In this document: in pieces, positions 24,592 to 39,057 of the stretch
Layout: each line of letters begins with the position of its first letter
Position numbering within the stretch: position 1 is the first letter of the stretch
Assembly: GCF_002163755.1 (NCBI RefSeq)
Contig: NZ_CP015863.1
Location: forward strand, 620,001 to 684,000
Source: Vibrio campbellii CAIM 519 = NBRC 15631 = ATCC 25920
GTDB lineage: Bacteria; Pseudomonadota; Gammaproteobacteria; Enterobacterales; Vibrionaceae
Direction: 5' to 3'
Length of the DNA stretch: 64,000 bases
The notes under the pieces: model-generated
What the model was told of the DNA's origin: nothing
What the model saw: only the letters and a program-made list of their open reading frames with translations
The model's database searches: none
Made by a program: the position numbers and the translations under genes

Positions 24592-25569
24592 ATGGCTCAG
24601 CAGATTGTTTTAACCAACACCGTAAAAGATAGCCAATTAGGTCAACGTTTAGACCAAGCTATCGCCGAATTATTCGCGGACTTCTCTCGCTCTCGCTTGA
24701 AAGAGTGGTTGCTTGCAGGGAAAGTACAAGTGAATGGTGAAGTTGTCACTAAACCTCGCACCAGAGTAATGGGTGGCGAGGAAATTACCTTGCAAGCCGA
24801 GCTGGAAGATGAAGAACGCTGGGAAGCACAAGATATCCCGCTAGATATCGTCTACGAAGATGAAGACATCATCGTAATCAACAAGCCTCGTGATTTTGTA
24901 GTACACCCTGGCGCGGGTACGCCAGACGGCACAGTACTAAACGCATTGCTGCATCACTACCCAGATATCGCAGAAGTACCTCGTGCAGGTATTGTGCACC
25001 GTCTGGATAAGGACACTACAGGACTAATGGTGGTCGCGAAAACTGTCCCGGCACAAACTCGTCTAGTACGCGCGCTGCAAAAACGTAACATCACTCGTGA
25101 GTACGAAGCGATTGCAATCGGTCGTATGACGGCGGGCGGTAAAGTGGATAAACCAATTGGTCGTCACTCTACTAAACGTACGCTAATGGCGGTTGCTCCA
25201 ATGGGTAAACCTGCGGTAACGCACTACCGTGTTGCGGAGCACTTCCGTGAACACACGCGTATCCGTCTTCGCCTAGAAACCGGTCGTACGCACCAAATCC
25301 GTGTTCATATGTCTTACCTACAGCATCCGCTACTAGGTGATACTGCATACGGTGGCCGTGCTCGTATCCCAACAGGCGCTTCAGAGGAACTAACGGAAAT
25401 GATCCGTGGTTTTGACCGCCAAGCACTGCACGCGGTAATGCTGCGTTTCGATCATCCTGTTACTGGTGAAGAGCTAGAGTTTCACGCTCCAGTACCGGAT
25501 GACATGGTAGAAATGACAGAAGCGCTACGTAAAGATACAGAAGAGTTCGGTCTGCCTGACGAGTTCTAA
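24592..25569 (+). CDS. rluD: 23S rRNA pseudouridine synthase D
   Basis: RluD makes pseudouridines 1911, 1915 and 1917 in helix 69 of 23S rRNA, needed for ribosome assembly and release-factor function. The 325-residue protein has an N-terminal S4-like RNA-binding domain (residues about 18-75, LDQAIAELFADFSRSRLKEWLLAGKV). The catalytic domain has D139 in the motif VHRLDKDTTGL, at the same number as in E. coli, and GRTHQIRVHM near residue 225. It overlaps no gene and is followed after 1 bp by pgeF, so they are cotranscribed. Confidence 0.97.
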   Translation: MAQQIVLTNTVKDSQLGQRLDQAIAELFADFSRSRLKEWLLAGKVQVNGEVVTKPRTRVMGGEEITLQAELEDEERWEAQDIPLDIVYEDEDIIVINKPRDFVVHPGAGTPDGTVLNALLHHYPDIAEVPRAGIVHRLDKDTTGLMVVAKTVPAQTRLVRALQKRNITREYEAIAIGRMTAGGKVDKPIGRHSTKRTLMAVAPMGKPAVTHYRVAEHFREHTRIRLRLETGRTHQIRVHMSYLQHPLLGDTAYGGRARIPTGASEELTEMIRGFDRQALHAVMLRFDHPVTGEELEFHAPVPDDMVEMTEALRKDTEEFGLPDEF

Positions 25570-25570
25570 T

Positions 25571-26299
25571 ATGAAGACAATTATTCCTAACTGGCCAGCA
25601 CCAAAAAACGTTAAAGCTTTCGCCTCTACCAGAGTCGGAGGCTTTTCGACTGCGCCTTATCAAGGGCTTAACCTTGGTGCTCATGTTGGGGATGACTTGT
25701 CCATCGTAGAAAAGAACCGTGACTGGTTGGCGCAAGAAGCAAAGATGCCTAGTGCGCCAATCTGGTTGAATCAAACCCATTCTACAGTGGTTGCTCAAGT
25801 TAGTGAGCCAACAACGCAAGTACTCGATGCGGATGGTGTGTTTACTTCTTCAAGTCAGGTTGTTTGTTCAGCGATGACAGCGGACTGCTTGCCCGTTTTA
25901 TTAACCAATACGCAAGGCACCCAAGTTGCGGCCGTTCATGCTGGTTGGCGCGGCTTAGCAAATGGTATCGTTGAAAACGCCCTCGAGTTGTTTTCTGGTG
26001 AGGTAATGGCGTGGCTTGGTCCTGCAATTGGTCCTCAAGCATTTGAAGTCGGTGAAGATGTCCTGCAAGCCTTTGTGGATTTCGACTCACAAGCCCATCA
26101 AGCATTTACTCCCCGTGATGTTGAAGGGAAGTGGCTGGCGGATATGTCCAAGCTTGCAACTCAGCGTCTCAATAAGCTTGGCATTGCTCAGGTATTCGAT
26201 TCAGGCCTGTGTACTTTCCAAGACAAAGAAGACTTCTATTCCTATCGCCGCGATGGTGTGACGGGTCGACAAGCCACTTTTATTTGGATTGAAGACTGA
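25571..26299 (+). CDS. pgeF: Laccase-domain purine nucleoside phosphorylase / peptidoglycan editing factor
   Basis: The 242-residue product is a YfiH/PgeF-family protein. The metal-binding triad is present at H70 (LNQTH), C106 (TADCLPVL) and H123 (AVHAGWRG), one less than the E. coli numbers. E. coli PgeF (YfiH) prevents wrong amino acids, such as Ser for Ala, from entering muropeptides, while other members show purine nucleoside phosphorylase or laccase activity. Which applies here cannot be told from sequence. The start lies 1 bp after the rluD stop, so translation is probably coupled. Confidence 0.92.
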   Translation: MKTIIPNWPAPKNVKAFASTRVGGFSTAPYQGLNLGAHVGDDLSIVEKNRDWLAQEAKMPSAPIWLNQTHSTVVAQVSEPTTQVLDADGVFTSSSQVVCSAMTADCLPVLLTNTQGTQVAAVHAGWRGLANGIVENALELFSGEVMAWLGPAIGPQAFEVGEDVLQAFVDFDSQAHQAFTPRDVEGKWLADMSKLATQRLNKLGIAQVFDSGLCTFQDKEDFYSYRRDGVTGRQATFIWIED

Positions 26300-26368
26300 T
26301 CACTACAACGCAAAAGCGTTGAGATGCATAGCCTCATTTTTGCAAAGCTATCTTTATTAATTCACTCC

Positions 26369-26398
26369 CTTGAAATTCCCGTTCTGCGTATCCATCTT
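26369..26398 (+). promoter_or_regulatory. Sigma-32 (heat shock) promoter of clpB
   Basis: CTTGAAA at 26369-26375 and TCCATCTT at 26391-26398, 15 bp apart, fit the sigma-32 pattern CTTGAAA-N(11-16)-CCCCATNT. It lies about 50 bp before the clpB start. A 6-bp hairpin without a T run lies upstream at 26306-26321. Confidence 0.75.
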
Positions 26399-26445
26399 TC
26401 TAACTGTCAAAAGAATTTTCTTAAGTTGAGGTTAGGAAGAAAGAT

Positions 26446-29019
<2,574 letters not shown>

Positions 29020-29060
29020 TTGCATCAATGCACTGAAAAGTGAGATCAAGTTCAAGTTTT

Positions 29061-29083
29061 AGGGGGCGTTAGCCCCCTTTTTA
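29061..29083 (+). terminator. Terminator after clpB
   Basis: The 7-bp GC-rich stem AGGGGGC / GCCCCCT with loop GTTA is followed by five T. Confidence 0.92.
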
Positions 29084-29156
29084 ATGCACTTTTATTGGGT
29101 TTTGATTGTTTTCTATACGAACAAACCAAAAAAGATAAGTTTTTTGAAAAATAGGC

Positions 29157-29184
29157 TTGTGTTCCTAAACTAACTCCCTATAAT
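29157..29184 (+). promoter_or_regulatory. rRNA operon promoter P1
   Basis: TTGTGT (29157-29162), a 16-bp spacer and a perfect TATAAT (29179-29184) are followed by the GC-rich discriminator GCGCCTCC typical of stringently controlled rRNA promoters. An A/T-rich stretch (about 29120-29153) upstream looks like an UP element. The region 29020-29524 otherwise holds P2, boxA and the leader. Confidence 0.85.
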
Positions 29185-29282
29185 GCGCCTCCGTTGTCAC
29201 GGGAAAGCAAACAAAGCGAAGTCGAGATAACAAGGTCAGTGAGTTAGAAAGTAACTCACAGAGAAATAACTTAAAAAAGTGT

Positions 29283-29310
29283 TTGACACGATAAGTTATC
29301 TCGCTAAAAT
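29283..29310 (+). promoter_or_regulatory. rRNA operon promoter P2
   Basis: TTGACA (29283-29288), a 16-bp spacer and TAAAAT (29305-29310) are followed by GGCCCTCC. It lies about 125 bp downstream of P1, the usual tandem arrangement. Confidence 0.82.
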
Positions 29311-29341
29311 GGCCCTCCACTTTGAAGAGGACTTCAGAGTG

Positions 29342-29351
29342 TGCTCTTTAA
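29342..29351 (+). promoter_or_regulatory. boxA antitermination site of the rRNA leader
   Basis: TGCTCTTTAA equals the E. coli rrn boxA core, bound as RNA by NusB/NusE for antitermination. It lies 173 bp before the 16S gene. Confidence 0.82.
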
Positions 29352-29524
29352 AAATAAGAACCTATCAATCTGTGTGGGCACTCGTTGATGATAATCCAAT
29401 TAGAAGCTTCGGCTTCAAATTAGGTTTCAATGAAACGAAGTGACCATTGAATCGAAGGATTCAGCACAGTCAATTCAAACATTACTTATGTAATGTTCAG
29501 TATTCATTGAGCCGACAAAATCTT

Positions 29525-31077
<1,553 letters not shown>

Positions 31078-31174
31078 TACGATGATTACTCACGATGAGT
31101 GTCCACACAGATTGATATGGTTTAAATTTCAGAGCAAAGATTGGTTCTGCATAAAGTGCTGAAGCGATTTATGT

Positions 31175-31250
31175 GGGGCTATAGCTCAGCTGGGAGAGCG
31201 CTTCGCTGGCAGCGAAGAGGTCATCGGTTCGATCCCGATTAGCTCCACCA
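31175..31250 (+). tRNA. tRNA-Ala (anticodon GGC)
   Basis: This 76-nt cloverleaf with encoded CCA has acceptor stem GGGGCTA, anticodon loop CTGGCAG and T loop TTCGATC. It lies in the 16S-23S spacer, 97 bp after 16S. The GGC anticodon reads GCC/GCU codons; the UGC isoacceptor is the more usual spacer tRNA in E. coli. Confidence 0.96.
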
Positions 31251-31291
31251 CTAGCTACATTGTTTCTGCTTTTAGCGAAACAACCTACAGT

Positions 31292-31367
31292 GTCCCGTTC
31301 GTCTAGAGGCCTAGGACACCGCCCTTTCACGGCGGTAACAGGGGTTCGACTCCCCTACGGGATACCA
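31292..31367 (+). tRNA. tRNA-Glu (anticodon TTC)
   Basis: This 76-nt cloverleaf with encoded CCA has anticodon loop CTTTCAC and T loop TTCGACT. It is the second spacer tRNA of the rRNA operon. Confidence 0.96.
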
Positions 31368-31425
31368 TCTTTAAACATTCTCGCTTGAGAGTTTTTAAAA
31401 ATGGTTACTTCATAAGAAGTGATTA

Positions 31426-31435
31426 GCTCTTTAAC
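31426..31435 (+). promoter_or_regulatory. boxA antitermination site in the 16S-23S spacer
   Basis: GCTCTTTAAC matches the spacer boxA of E. coli rRNA operons. The remaining spacer (31368-31661) carries only processing-stem sequence. Confidence 0.78.
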
Positions 31436-31661
31436 AATTTGGAAAGCTGACAAAACAATCTTTAAGATTGTTTGTAAAGTTCTCAAAGTATTCTTAATTG
31501 AATACTCCAAACAACACATTCAAGTGTTCTTGGGTTTTGTCTTACTGTTTAAGTAAAACAAAACATATTTGAGTCCGGCAAAATCGAGTCTGCATCATGT
31601 ATAAAAATTGCAGACAACTTTGGTGACTTGTTCATCAACTCGAAACTCCTTCGGGTTGTAT

Positions 31662-34550
<2,889 letters not shown>

Positions 34551-34636
34551 ACAACACCCAAGGGGTTTTGATGGACTCAAAGCAAGAACAAAATTGAATG
34601 TGTAAGAACTGAAACAGCTTTCCGAATTAAAGAATT

Positions 34637-34756
34637 TGCTTGGCGACCATAGCGATTTGGACCCACCTGATTTCCATTCCGAACTCAGAAGTGAAACGAA
34701 TTAGCGCCGATGGTAGTGTGGGGCTTCCCCATGTGAGAGTAGGACATCGCCAGGCT
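34637..34756 (+). rRNA. rrf: 5S ribosomal RNA
   Basis: This 120-nt gene begins TGCTTGGCGACCATAGCG and closes with CATCGCCAGGCT. The conserved CCGAACTCAGAAGTGAAACG loop is present. It lies 86 bp after 23S. Confidence 0.97.
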
Positions 34757-34786
34757 TTAAATTTAGACTTTAGGTCTAACCAGTGC

Positions 34787-34863
34787 GGAGCGGTAGTTCA
34801 GTTGGTTAGAATACCGGCCTGTCACGCCGGGGGTCGCGGGTTCGAGTCCCGTCCGCTCCGCCA
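34787..34863 (+). tRNA. tRNA-Asp (anticodon GTC)
   Basis: This 77-nt cloverleaf with encoded CCA has acceptor GGAGCGG, anticodon loop CTGTCAC and T loop TTCGAGT. It lies 30 bp after 5S in the distal part of the rRNA operon. Confidence 0.96.
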
Positions 34864-34898
34864 CTTATTCGAGAGTCGTCTCATTAAACACGAACTAC

Positions 34899-34975
<77 letters not shown>

Positions 34976-34980
34976 TATTT

Positions 34981-35012
34981 AAGGCTCTAGCAGAAATGCT
35001 AGAGCCTTTTTC
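34981..35012 (+). terminator. rRNA operon terminator
   Basis: A perfect 12-bp stem (AAGGCTCTAGCA / TGCTAGAGCCTT) with a GAAA tetraloop is followed by five T. Confidence 0.93.
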
Positions 35013-35042
35013 GTATTTGAAGAAAAGAGTACTAATCTAGTT

Positions 35043-35120
35043 GGACGGCTGGAGTGTCAACCCGCTTGGTTGCAAGTCTTATTAAATCTCAAGAGTGCTG
35101 GTCCAAACCACCCCTGCCAT
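35043..35120 (+). pseudogene. Decayed tRNA remnant
   Basis: The stretch before unit 2 ends with a damaged T arm and acceptor tail: GGTCCAAACCACCCCTGCCA resembles the T loop plus CCA end of the intact tRNA-Trp. The 5' acceptor, D arm and anticodon cannot be recognised. It is best read as a broken distal tRNA gene of the rRNA operon. Confidence 0.5.
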
Positions 35121-35129
35121 TTTCTAAAG

Positions 35130-35155
35130 CCCCAGCAGAAATGCTGGGGCTTTTA
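35130..35155 (+). terminator. Second terminator-like hairpin behind the rRNA operon
   Basis: The stem AAGCCCCAGCA / TGCTGGGGCTT with GAAA loop is followed by only four T. It is the terminator of the duplicated unit and may act as a backup. The rest of 35156-35362 shows no gene; it holds the promoter region of the DUF1904 gene. Confidence 0.7.
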
Positions 35156-35362
35156 CGTCTGAAGAAAAGAGCATCAACCTAGTTAAAAGAGTAGCGGCTC
35201 CCCCTAATACCAAAATAGCAGTGTTGGGACGCAGCTTTCGAATCACCGCTATGGCTTTACGGTATCCTCCAGTTTTGTGGCGGATAGCTAGCGCTCAACG
35301 TGATTAGAAGGTGACTTCCTGTTATTATCGGCGCTGAATTCTAATAATTAGGAAGCAAGTCT

Positions 35363-35695
35363 ATGCCACATCTTCGATTTAGAGCGGTAGAACCTCAAAC
35401 GGTTCAAGCACTGTCAAAACCTCTTACTGATGAATTGCAGCCATTAATGGACTGCCCTCGTGAAGATTTCACGTTTGAGTACATTTACACCACTTTTTTC
35501 AGTGAAGGTGAAGTAAGCAGCGCTTATCCTTTTGTTGAGGTGTTGTGGTTCGACCGTGGACAAGATACTCAGGACGAAGTTGCCAAAGCAATTACTAAGC
35601 AAGTTCGTGGCATCGTAGGTGAAGATATCGACGTTGCGGTAATTTTCTCTGCACTCTCTCCTAAAGGCTACTATGATAATGGTGAGCACTACTAG
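35363..35695 (+). CDS. DUF1904 family protein (tautomerase-like)
   Basis: This 110-residue cytoplasmic protein starts MPHLRFRAVEPQTVQALSKPL. Pro right after the initiator Met, a short beta-strand and then a helix give a tautomerase-superfamily look, and I recall such Vibrio proteins as DUF1904. If Met is removed, the N-terminal Pro could be catalytic as in 4-oxalocrotonate tautomerases, but no substrate is known. ATG 35363 follows AGGAAGC. The mepA gene begins 2 bp after its stop, so the two are cotranscribed. Confidence 0.75.
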   Translation: MPHLRFRAVEPQTVQALSKPLTDELQPLMDCPREDFTFEYIYTTFFSEGEVSSAYPFVEVLWFDRGQDTQDEVAKAITKQVRGIVGEDIDVAVIFSALSPKGYYDNGEHY

Positions 35696-35697
35696 GA

Positions 35698-36546
35698 ATG
35701 AGCGTGATGAAGCTGGGTCTTTCTTTTTGTTTAAGTTTTTTATTCTCAGCTTCACTCTATGCATCCCCGTGGGAGCAGGTCTCTGGTCCCACAAAAAACA
35801 TTTCTTCTTCTATTGGCAGTTATGCAAACGGCTGCTTAGATGGCGCTTCTCCTCTCCCTCTTGATGGTATTGGTTATCAGGTACTACGAAGTAAAACGAA
35901 ACGTTACTATGGGCACCCCCATACAATAAATTTCGTTGAAGAGTTGGCGCTGAAAGCAAACCAAGATCTGAATACAACGTTACTTATTGGTGATTTGTCA
36001 CTAGCAAGAGGCGGGCGCTTCTCTTCTGGCCATTCTAGCCATCAAACAGGATTAGACATTGATATTTGGCTGCGTTTGGCTGATCAACCGCTGTCCTATA
36101 ATGAGCTTCAACTTCCTAAGCCAATGAGTGTCGTGGATCTCAAGAAATACAAGATCCTAGAGCATCGCTGGGAGGCTCGGCATTTTGAGCTTATTCGTAG
36201 TGCGGCACAAAGTGAGGACGTGGCTCGTATCTTTGTTCATCCAGTGATTAAGGAGCAGCTATGTAAGCAGGAAGGAGAGAATGACCGAGCTTGGTTGCGT
36301 AAGGTGCGTCCGTGGTGGGGACACCACTACCATTTTCATGTCAGGTTAACTTGCCCTGAGTCGAGCTCTAATTGTGTAAACCAAGCACCTCCTCCTGTGG
36401 GTGATGGCTGTGGTACTGAATTGGCTAGTTGGAAACCTAAAGCGACGCCGCCTCCAGTGGCGAAGAACAAGCCTAAGGTGACACCAAAGCTGAAAAAACA
36501 AAAGGTGATACCAGCACAGTGTCAATCGTTGATCACTAAGAACTAA
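35698..36546 (+). CDS. mepA: Penicillin-insensitive murein endopeptidase
   Basis: MepA is a periplasmic LAS-family zinc metallopeptidase that cuts D-Ala-mDAP cross-links in peptidoglycan. The 282-residue precursor has a signal peptide ending in SASLYA (about residue 22). Zinc and catalytic motifs are SGHSSHQTGLDIDIWL (residues 110-125) and GHHYHFHVRL. Cysteines in the C-terminal third probably form disulfides, as in E. coli MepA. An unusual Lys/Pro-rich tail (about residues 243-270) follows the catalytic domain. The start is ATG 35698 or ATG 35707; the second has better ribosome-site spacing. Confidence 0.94.
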   Translation: MSVMKLGLSFCLSFLFSASLYASPWEQVSGPTKNISSSIGSYANGCLDGASPLPLDGIGYQVLRSKTKRYYGHPHTINFVEELALKANQDLNTTLLIGDLSLARGGRFSSGHSSHQTGLDIDIWLRLADQPLSYNELQLPKPMSVVDLKKYKILEHRWEARHFELIRSAAQSEDVARIFVHPVIKEQLCKQEGENDRAWLRKVRPWWGHHYHFHVRLTCPESSSNCVNQAPPPVGDGCGTELASWKPKATPPPVAKNKPKVTPKLKKQKVIPAQCQSLITKN

Positions 36547-36883
36547 AGACCTTTGCCCCTCATTAATCTATAAATATGCCCTTTCCAGTTCTTTTTATGA
36601 AACTGGAGAAAGATCATTCTTTTGTCTACAGTGAATAATACCAGTACAAAAACTAACCTAATTAGTTTTGGTGGCATATTATAGAAATCTTACATAAACA
36701 GAAGGTTGCGTTCACTTTCTTTACTCGCAACTTTAATTTCAAGAAAGATCTTTTCGTCGCGATTCTCTGATTTCTTAGCAATATGTCTGTTGGTTGGTGA
36801 AGGACAAACGACAACGCAGACTACTGTATTAAGGTGGGAAAGGAGGCGGTCTCCCCATCAAAGAGTTAATCAAGGACAAAACC
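36547..36883 (+). other. Intergenic region upstream of the small gene at 36884
   Basis: These 337 bp lack a convincing gene. They contain a perfect hairpin AAAACTAA / TTAGTTTT (36649-36669) without a T run, and an imperfect one around 36583-36614 that may weakly end mepA transcripts. Near 36841-36860 a GGAGGC...GTCTCC element lies close to the next ribosome site. Confidence 0.4.
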
Positions 36884-37192
36884 ATGACTATGATTTGTGC
36901 AAAAGAATTTGCAGAGTGGTTAAGACACAGATTTAGCAGTGATACTAAAGGGGTCTATTTGACTCGAGAGGATGTTAATCACCTGACAGGGCGTCAGCGC
37001 TTTGATCCAGGTTTTGTTAATGATGTGCATTACGAACTGATGCAGTACGGAATAGCTTTCGTTACTGATACGAGCCGTGAAAATTTTTATTTGATACCGG
37101 TATCTCAAGCTGAAAACTGGCGCGAAAAGTTAGAGTATCATTTCGAGAAAGAACTGTTTTGCAACATCATTCCTATCGAAAAATCGGGTTAA
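36884..37192 (+). CDS. Conserved small protein of unknown function
   Basis: I do not recognise this 102-residue cytoplasmic product. It has no signal peptide or membrane span. It begins MTMICAKEFAEWLRHRF, has a mixed helix/strand pattern with YLTREDVNHLTGRQRFDPGFVNDVHYELMQYG (residues about 25-56) resembling a small winged-helix-like fold, and ends NIIPIEKSG. ATG 36884 follows AAGGA at a good distance, which supports translation. It is followed by a bidirectional terminator shared with yfhL. A DNA-binding role would be a guess. Confidence 0.7.
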   Translation: MTMICAKEFAEWLRHRFSSDTKGVYLTREDVNHLTGRQRFDPGFVNDVHYELMQYGIAFVTDTSRENFYLIPVSQAENWREKLEYHFEKELFCNIIPIEKSG

Positions 37193-37232
37193 AAAAAGGT
37201 TCAACTTTGACTGCAAGGTTGAACCCCTTTTG
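37191..37232. terminator. Bidirectional terminator between the small gene and yfhL
   Basis: The stem GGTTCAAC / GTTGAACC (37199-37206 and 37218-37225) has an A run before and a T-rich run after on the plus strand, and seven T on the minus strand. It overlaps the stop codon of the plus-strand gene. Confidence 0.85.
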
Positions 37233-37233
37233 A

Positions 37234-37488
37234 TTACGCTAACCCTTGAATAATCACAAACTTCTCTAGCAATTGCTCTTCAGTTTCAACATGATTAGGG
37301 TCGGTAATAATGCATTTTGTAATAGGACACACTGACTGGCATGTTGGCTTCTCGTAGTGGCCTTTGCACTCAGTACAGAGCGCTGGGTCAATCTCGAAAA
37401 TACTGTCACCCATAGTAATAGCACCGTTAGGGCACTCTGGGTCACACATATCACAGTTGATGCACTTATCGGTAATAAGTAGTGCCAT
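37234..37488 (-). CDS. yfhL: YfhL-type 4Fe-4S ferredoxin
   Basis: This 84-residue ferredoxin has two 4Fe-4S motifs: CINCDMCDPECP (residues 9-20) and C(TEC)KGHYEKPTCQSVCP, with the longer loop between cysteines typical of the YfhL/Alvin family. It presumably passes electrons to a redox enzyme. It lies 2 bp downstream of trhP and is surely cotranscribed. The link supports a role as electron donor or cluster partner for the iron-sulfur RNA hydroxylase. That partnership is inference, drawn from reports that U32-family RNA hydroxylation in E. coli depends on Fe-S proteins. Confidence 0.92.
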   Translation of the reverse strand: MALLITDKCINCDMCDPECPNGAITMGDSIFEIDPALCTECKGHYEKPTCQSVCPITKCIITDPNHVETEEQLLEKFVIIQGLA

Positions 37489-37490
37489 TA

Positions 37491-38891
37491 TTACTTACCA
37501 GTTGGGTTACGGGTATCCTGACCTGCATTTAAGTTACGCATCAACAGACCATATTCTAGATCCATGTCTTCTGGAACTGGGATGAATACGAAGTGTCCGT
37601 TACCTTTTGCGTCTTCAATTGATTCTGACTTGCGGTTTTCCATCGCTTCTAGCGTGAAGATTACGTTGCCTTTTGGTGTCATTAGCTCAAGGCTGTCACC
37701 AACGATGAATTTGTTCTTCACCTCAACTTCCGCCATGCCACCACGACGTTTGCCAGTGAATTCACCAACGAATTGCTGAGCATCAGATACAGAGTAACCG
37801 TAATCGTAGTTTTGGTAGCTGTCGTGAGTATGGCGACGCAGGAAACCTTCTGTGTAGCCACGGTGAGCTAGGCTTTCTAGTGTACCCATTAGGCTTTCAT
37901 CAAATGGACGACCAGCAACTGCGTCATCAATCGCTTTGCGGTATACCTGAGCAGTACGAGCACAGTAGTAGAATGACTTAGTACGACCTTCGATCTTCAA
38001 TGAGTGAACACCCATCTTAGTTAGACGTTCTACGTGTTGGATTGCACGTAGGTCTTTCGAGTTCATGATGTAAGTGCCGTGCTCATCTTCGTAAGCTGCC
38101 ATCTTCTCTTCTGGACGGTGCGCTTCAGAAAGCAGAACGACTTCATCGGTTGGTTTGCCGCGACCGATGGTTGTCTCAGGGCGCTCGTCAGCAACTTCGA
38201 TTGCTTGCGCTTCCGTTGGGTCAAATTTTTCTACGATATCGCCAGTGTCGTTTTCTTTGCCTTCTTCAACTTTGTATTCCCAACGACATGCGTTAGTACA
38301 TGTACCTTGGTTAGGGTCACGTTTGTTGATGTAACCAGAAAGTAGGCAACGGCCAGAGTAAGCCATGCATAGAGCACCGTGAACGAAAACTTCTAGTTCA
38401 GTTTCAGGACAGTGCTCGCGAATTTCTTCGATTTCTTCTAGAGAAAGCTCACGAGAAACGATCACACGCTCAACACCGTTAGCAGCCCAGAACTTCACTG
38501 TTGCCCAGTTTACTGCGTTCGCCTGTACAGACAGGTGGATTGGCATTTCTGGGAACGCTTCGCGAACCATCATGATAAGACCTGGATCAGACATGATAAG
38601 TGCGTCTGGGCCCATTTCTACCACTGGTTTAAGGTCACGGATGAAAGTTTTAAGCTTAGAGTTGTGCGGTTGGATGTTACATACCACGTAAAGCTTTTTG
38701 CCTAGGGCATGTGCTTCGTTGATACCGATTTGTAGGTTTTCGTGGTTGAACTCGTTGTTACGTACGCGAAGGCTGTAGCGAGGTTGGCCAGCGTATACTG
38801 CATCTGCGCCGTAGGCGAATGCGTAACGCATGTTTTTAAGGCTACCTGCTGGAGACAGTAGCTCTGGTACGAATGCTTTCTCTGTTGTCAT
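37491..38891 (-). CDS. trhP: tRNA 5-hydroxyuridine synthesis protein TrhP (U32 peptidase-like, YegQ)
   Basis: This 466-residue U32-family protein has an N-terminal TIM-barrel-like half (LLSPAGSLKNMRYAFAYGAD) and four conserved cysteines C175, C182, C198 and C202 in HGALCMAYSGRC and GTCTNACRW, probably an iron-sulfur site. The homologue YegQ/TrhP is required for ho5U at the wobble base of several tRNAs and uses prephenate, the product of TyrA and PheA mutase domains also encoded here. The family was long annotated as collagenase-like protease. That activity is not supported by motifs seen. It is followed at 2 bp by yfhL. Confidence 0.93.
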   Translation of the reverse strand: MTTEKAFVPELLSPAGSLKNMRYAFAYGADAVYAGQPRYSLRVRNNEFNHENLQIGINEAHALGKKLYVVCNIQPHNSKLKTFIRDLKPVVEMGPDALIMSDPGLIMMVREAFPEMPIHLSVQANAVNWATVKFWAANGVERVIVSRELSLEEIEEIREHCPETELEVFVHGALCMAYSGRCLLSGYINKRDPNQGTCTNACRWEYKVEEGKENDTGDIVEKFDPTEAQAIEVADERPETTIGRGKPTDEVVLLSEAHRPEEKMAAYEDEHGTYIMNSKDLRAIQHVERLTKMGVHSLKIEGRTKSFYYCARTAQVYRKAIDDAVAGRPFDESLMGTLESLAHRGYTEGFLRRHTHDSYQNYDYGYSVSDAQQFVGEFTGKRRGGMAEVEVKNKFIVGDSLELMTPKGNVIFTLEAMENRKSESIEDAKGNGHFVFIPVPEDMDLEYGLLMRNLNAGQDTRNPTGK

Positions 38892-39004
38892 TGCTCAATT
38901 CTCTTAATATCTGATCACAAGTCAGGCCAATTCCACCTCATGGAAATGGGGCGCAAATTTTACGTCAAAATGTGACCTGTGACTAGGAGAATTATGGTTT
39001 AGAT

Positions 39005-39040
39005 GAACAAACGCCCTCAAAAAAAGTAAGGGCGTTATGA
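39005..39040 (-). terminator. Terminator after rdgC
   Basis: The stem AACGCCCT / AGGGCGTT (39010-39036) with an A-rich loop (T-rich on the minus strand) lies 18 bp past the rdgC stop. The T run after the stem is short. Confidence 0.6.
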
Positions 39041-39057
39041 TTAATCTTTGTACTAAA

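Noticed and set aside
26306..26321. CAACGC / GCGTTG hairpin considered as the pgeF terminator
   Set aside because: No T run follows on either strand.
36706..36936. 76-codon plus-strand frame overlapping the start of the small gene at 36884
   Set aside because: It has no ribosome site, a composition unlike coding sequence, and clashes with the better supported gene.
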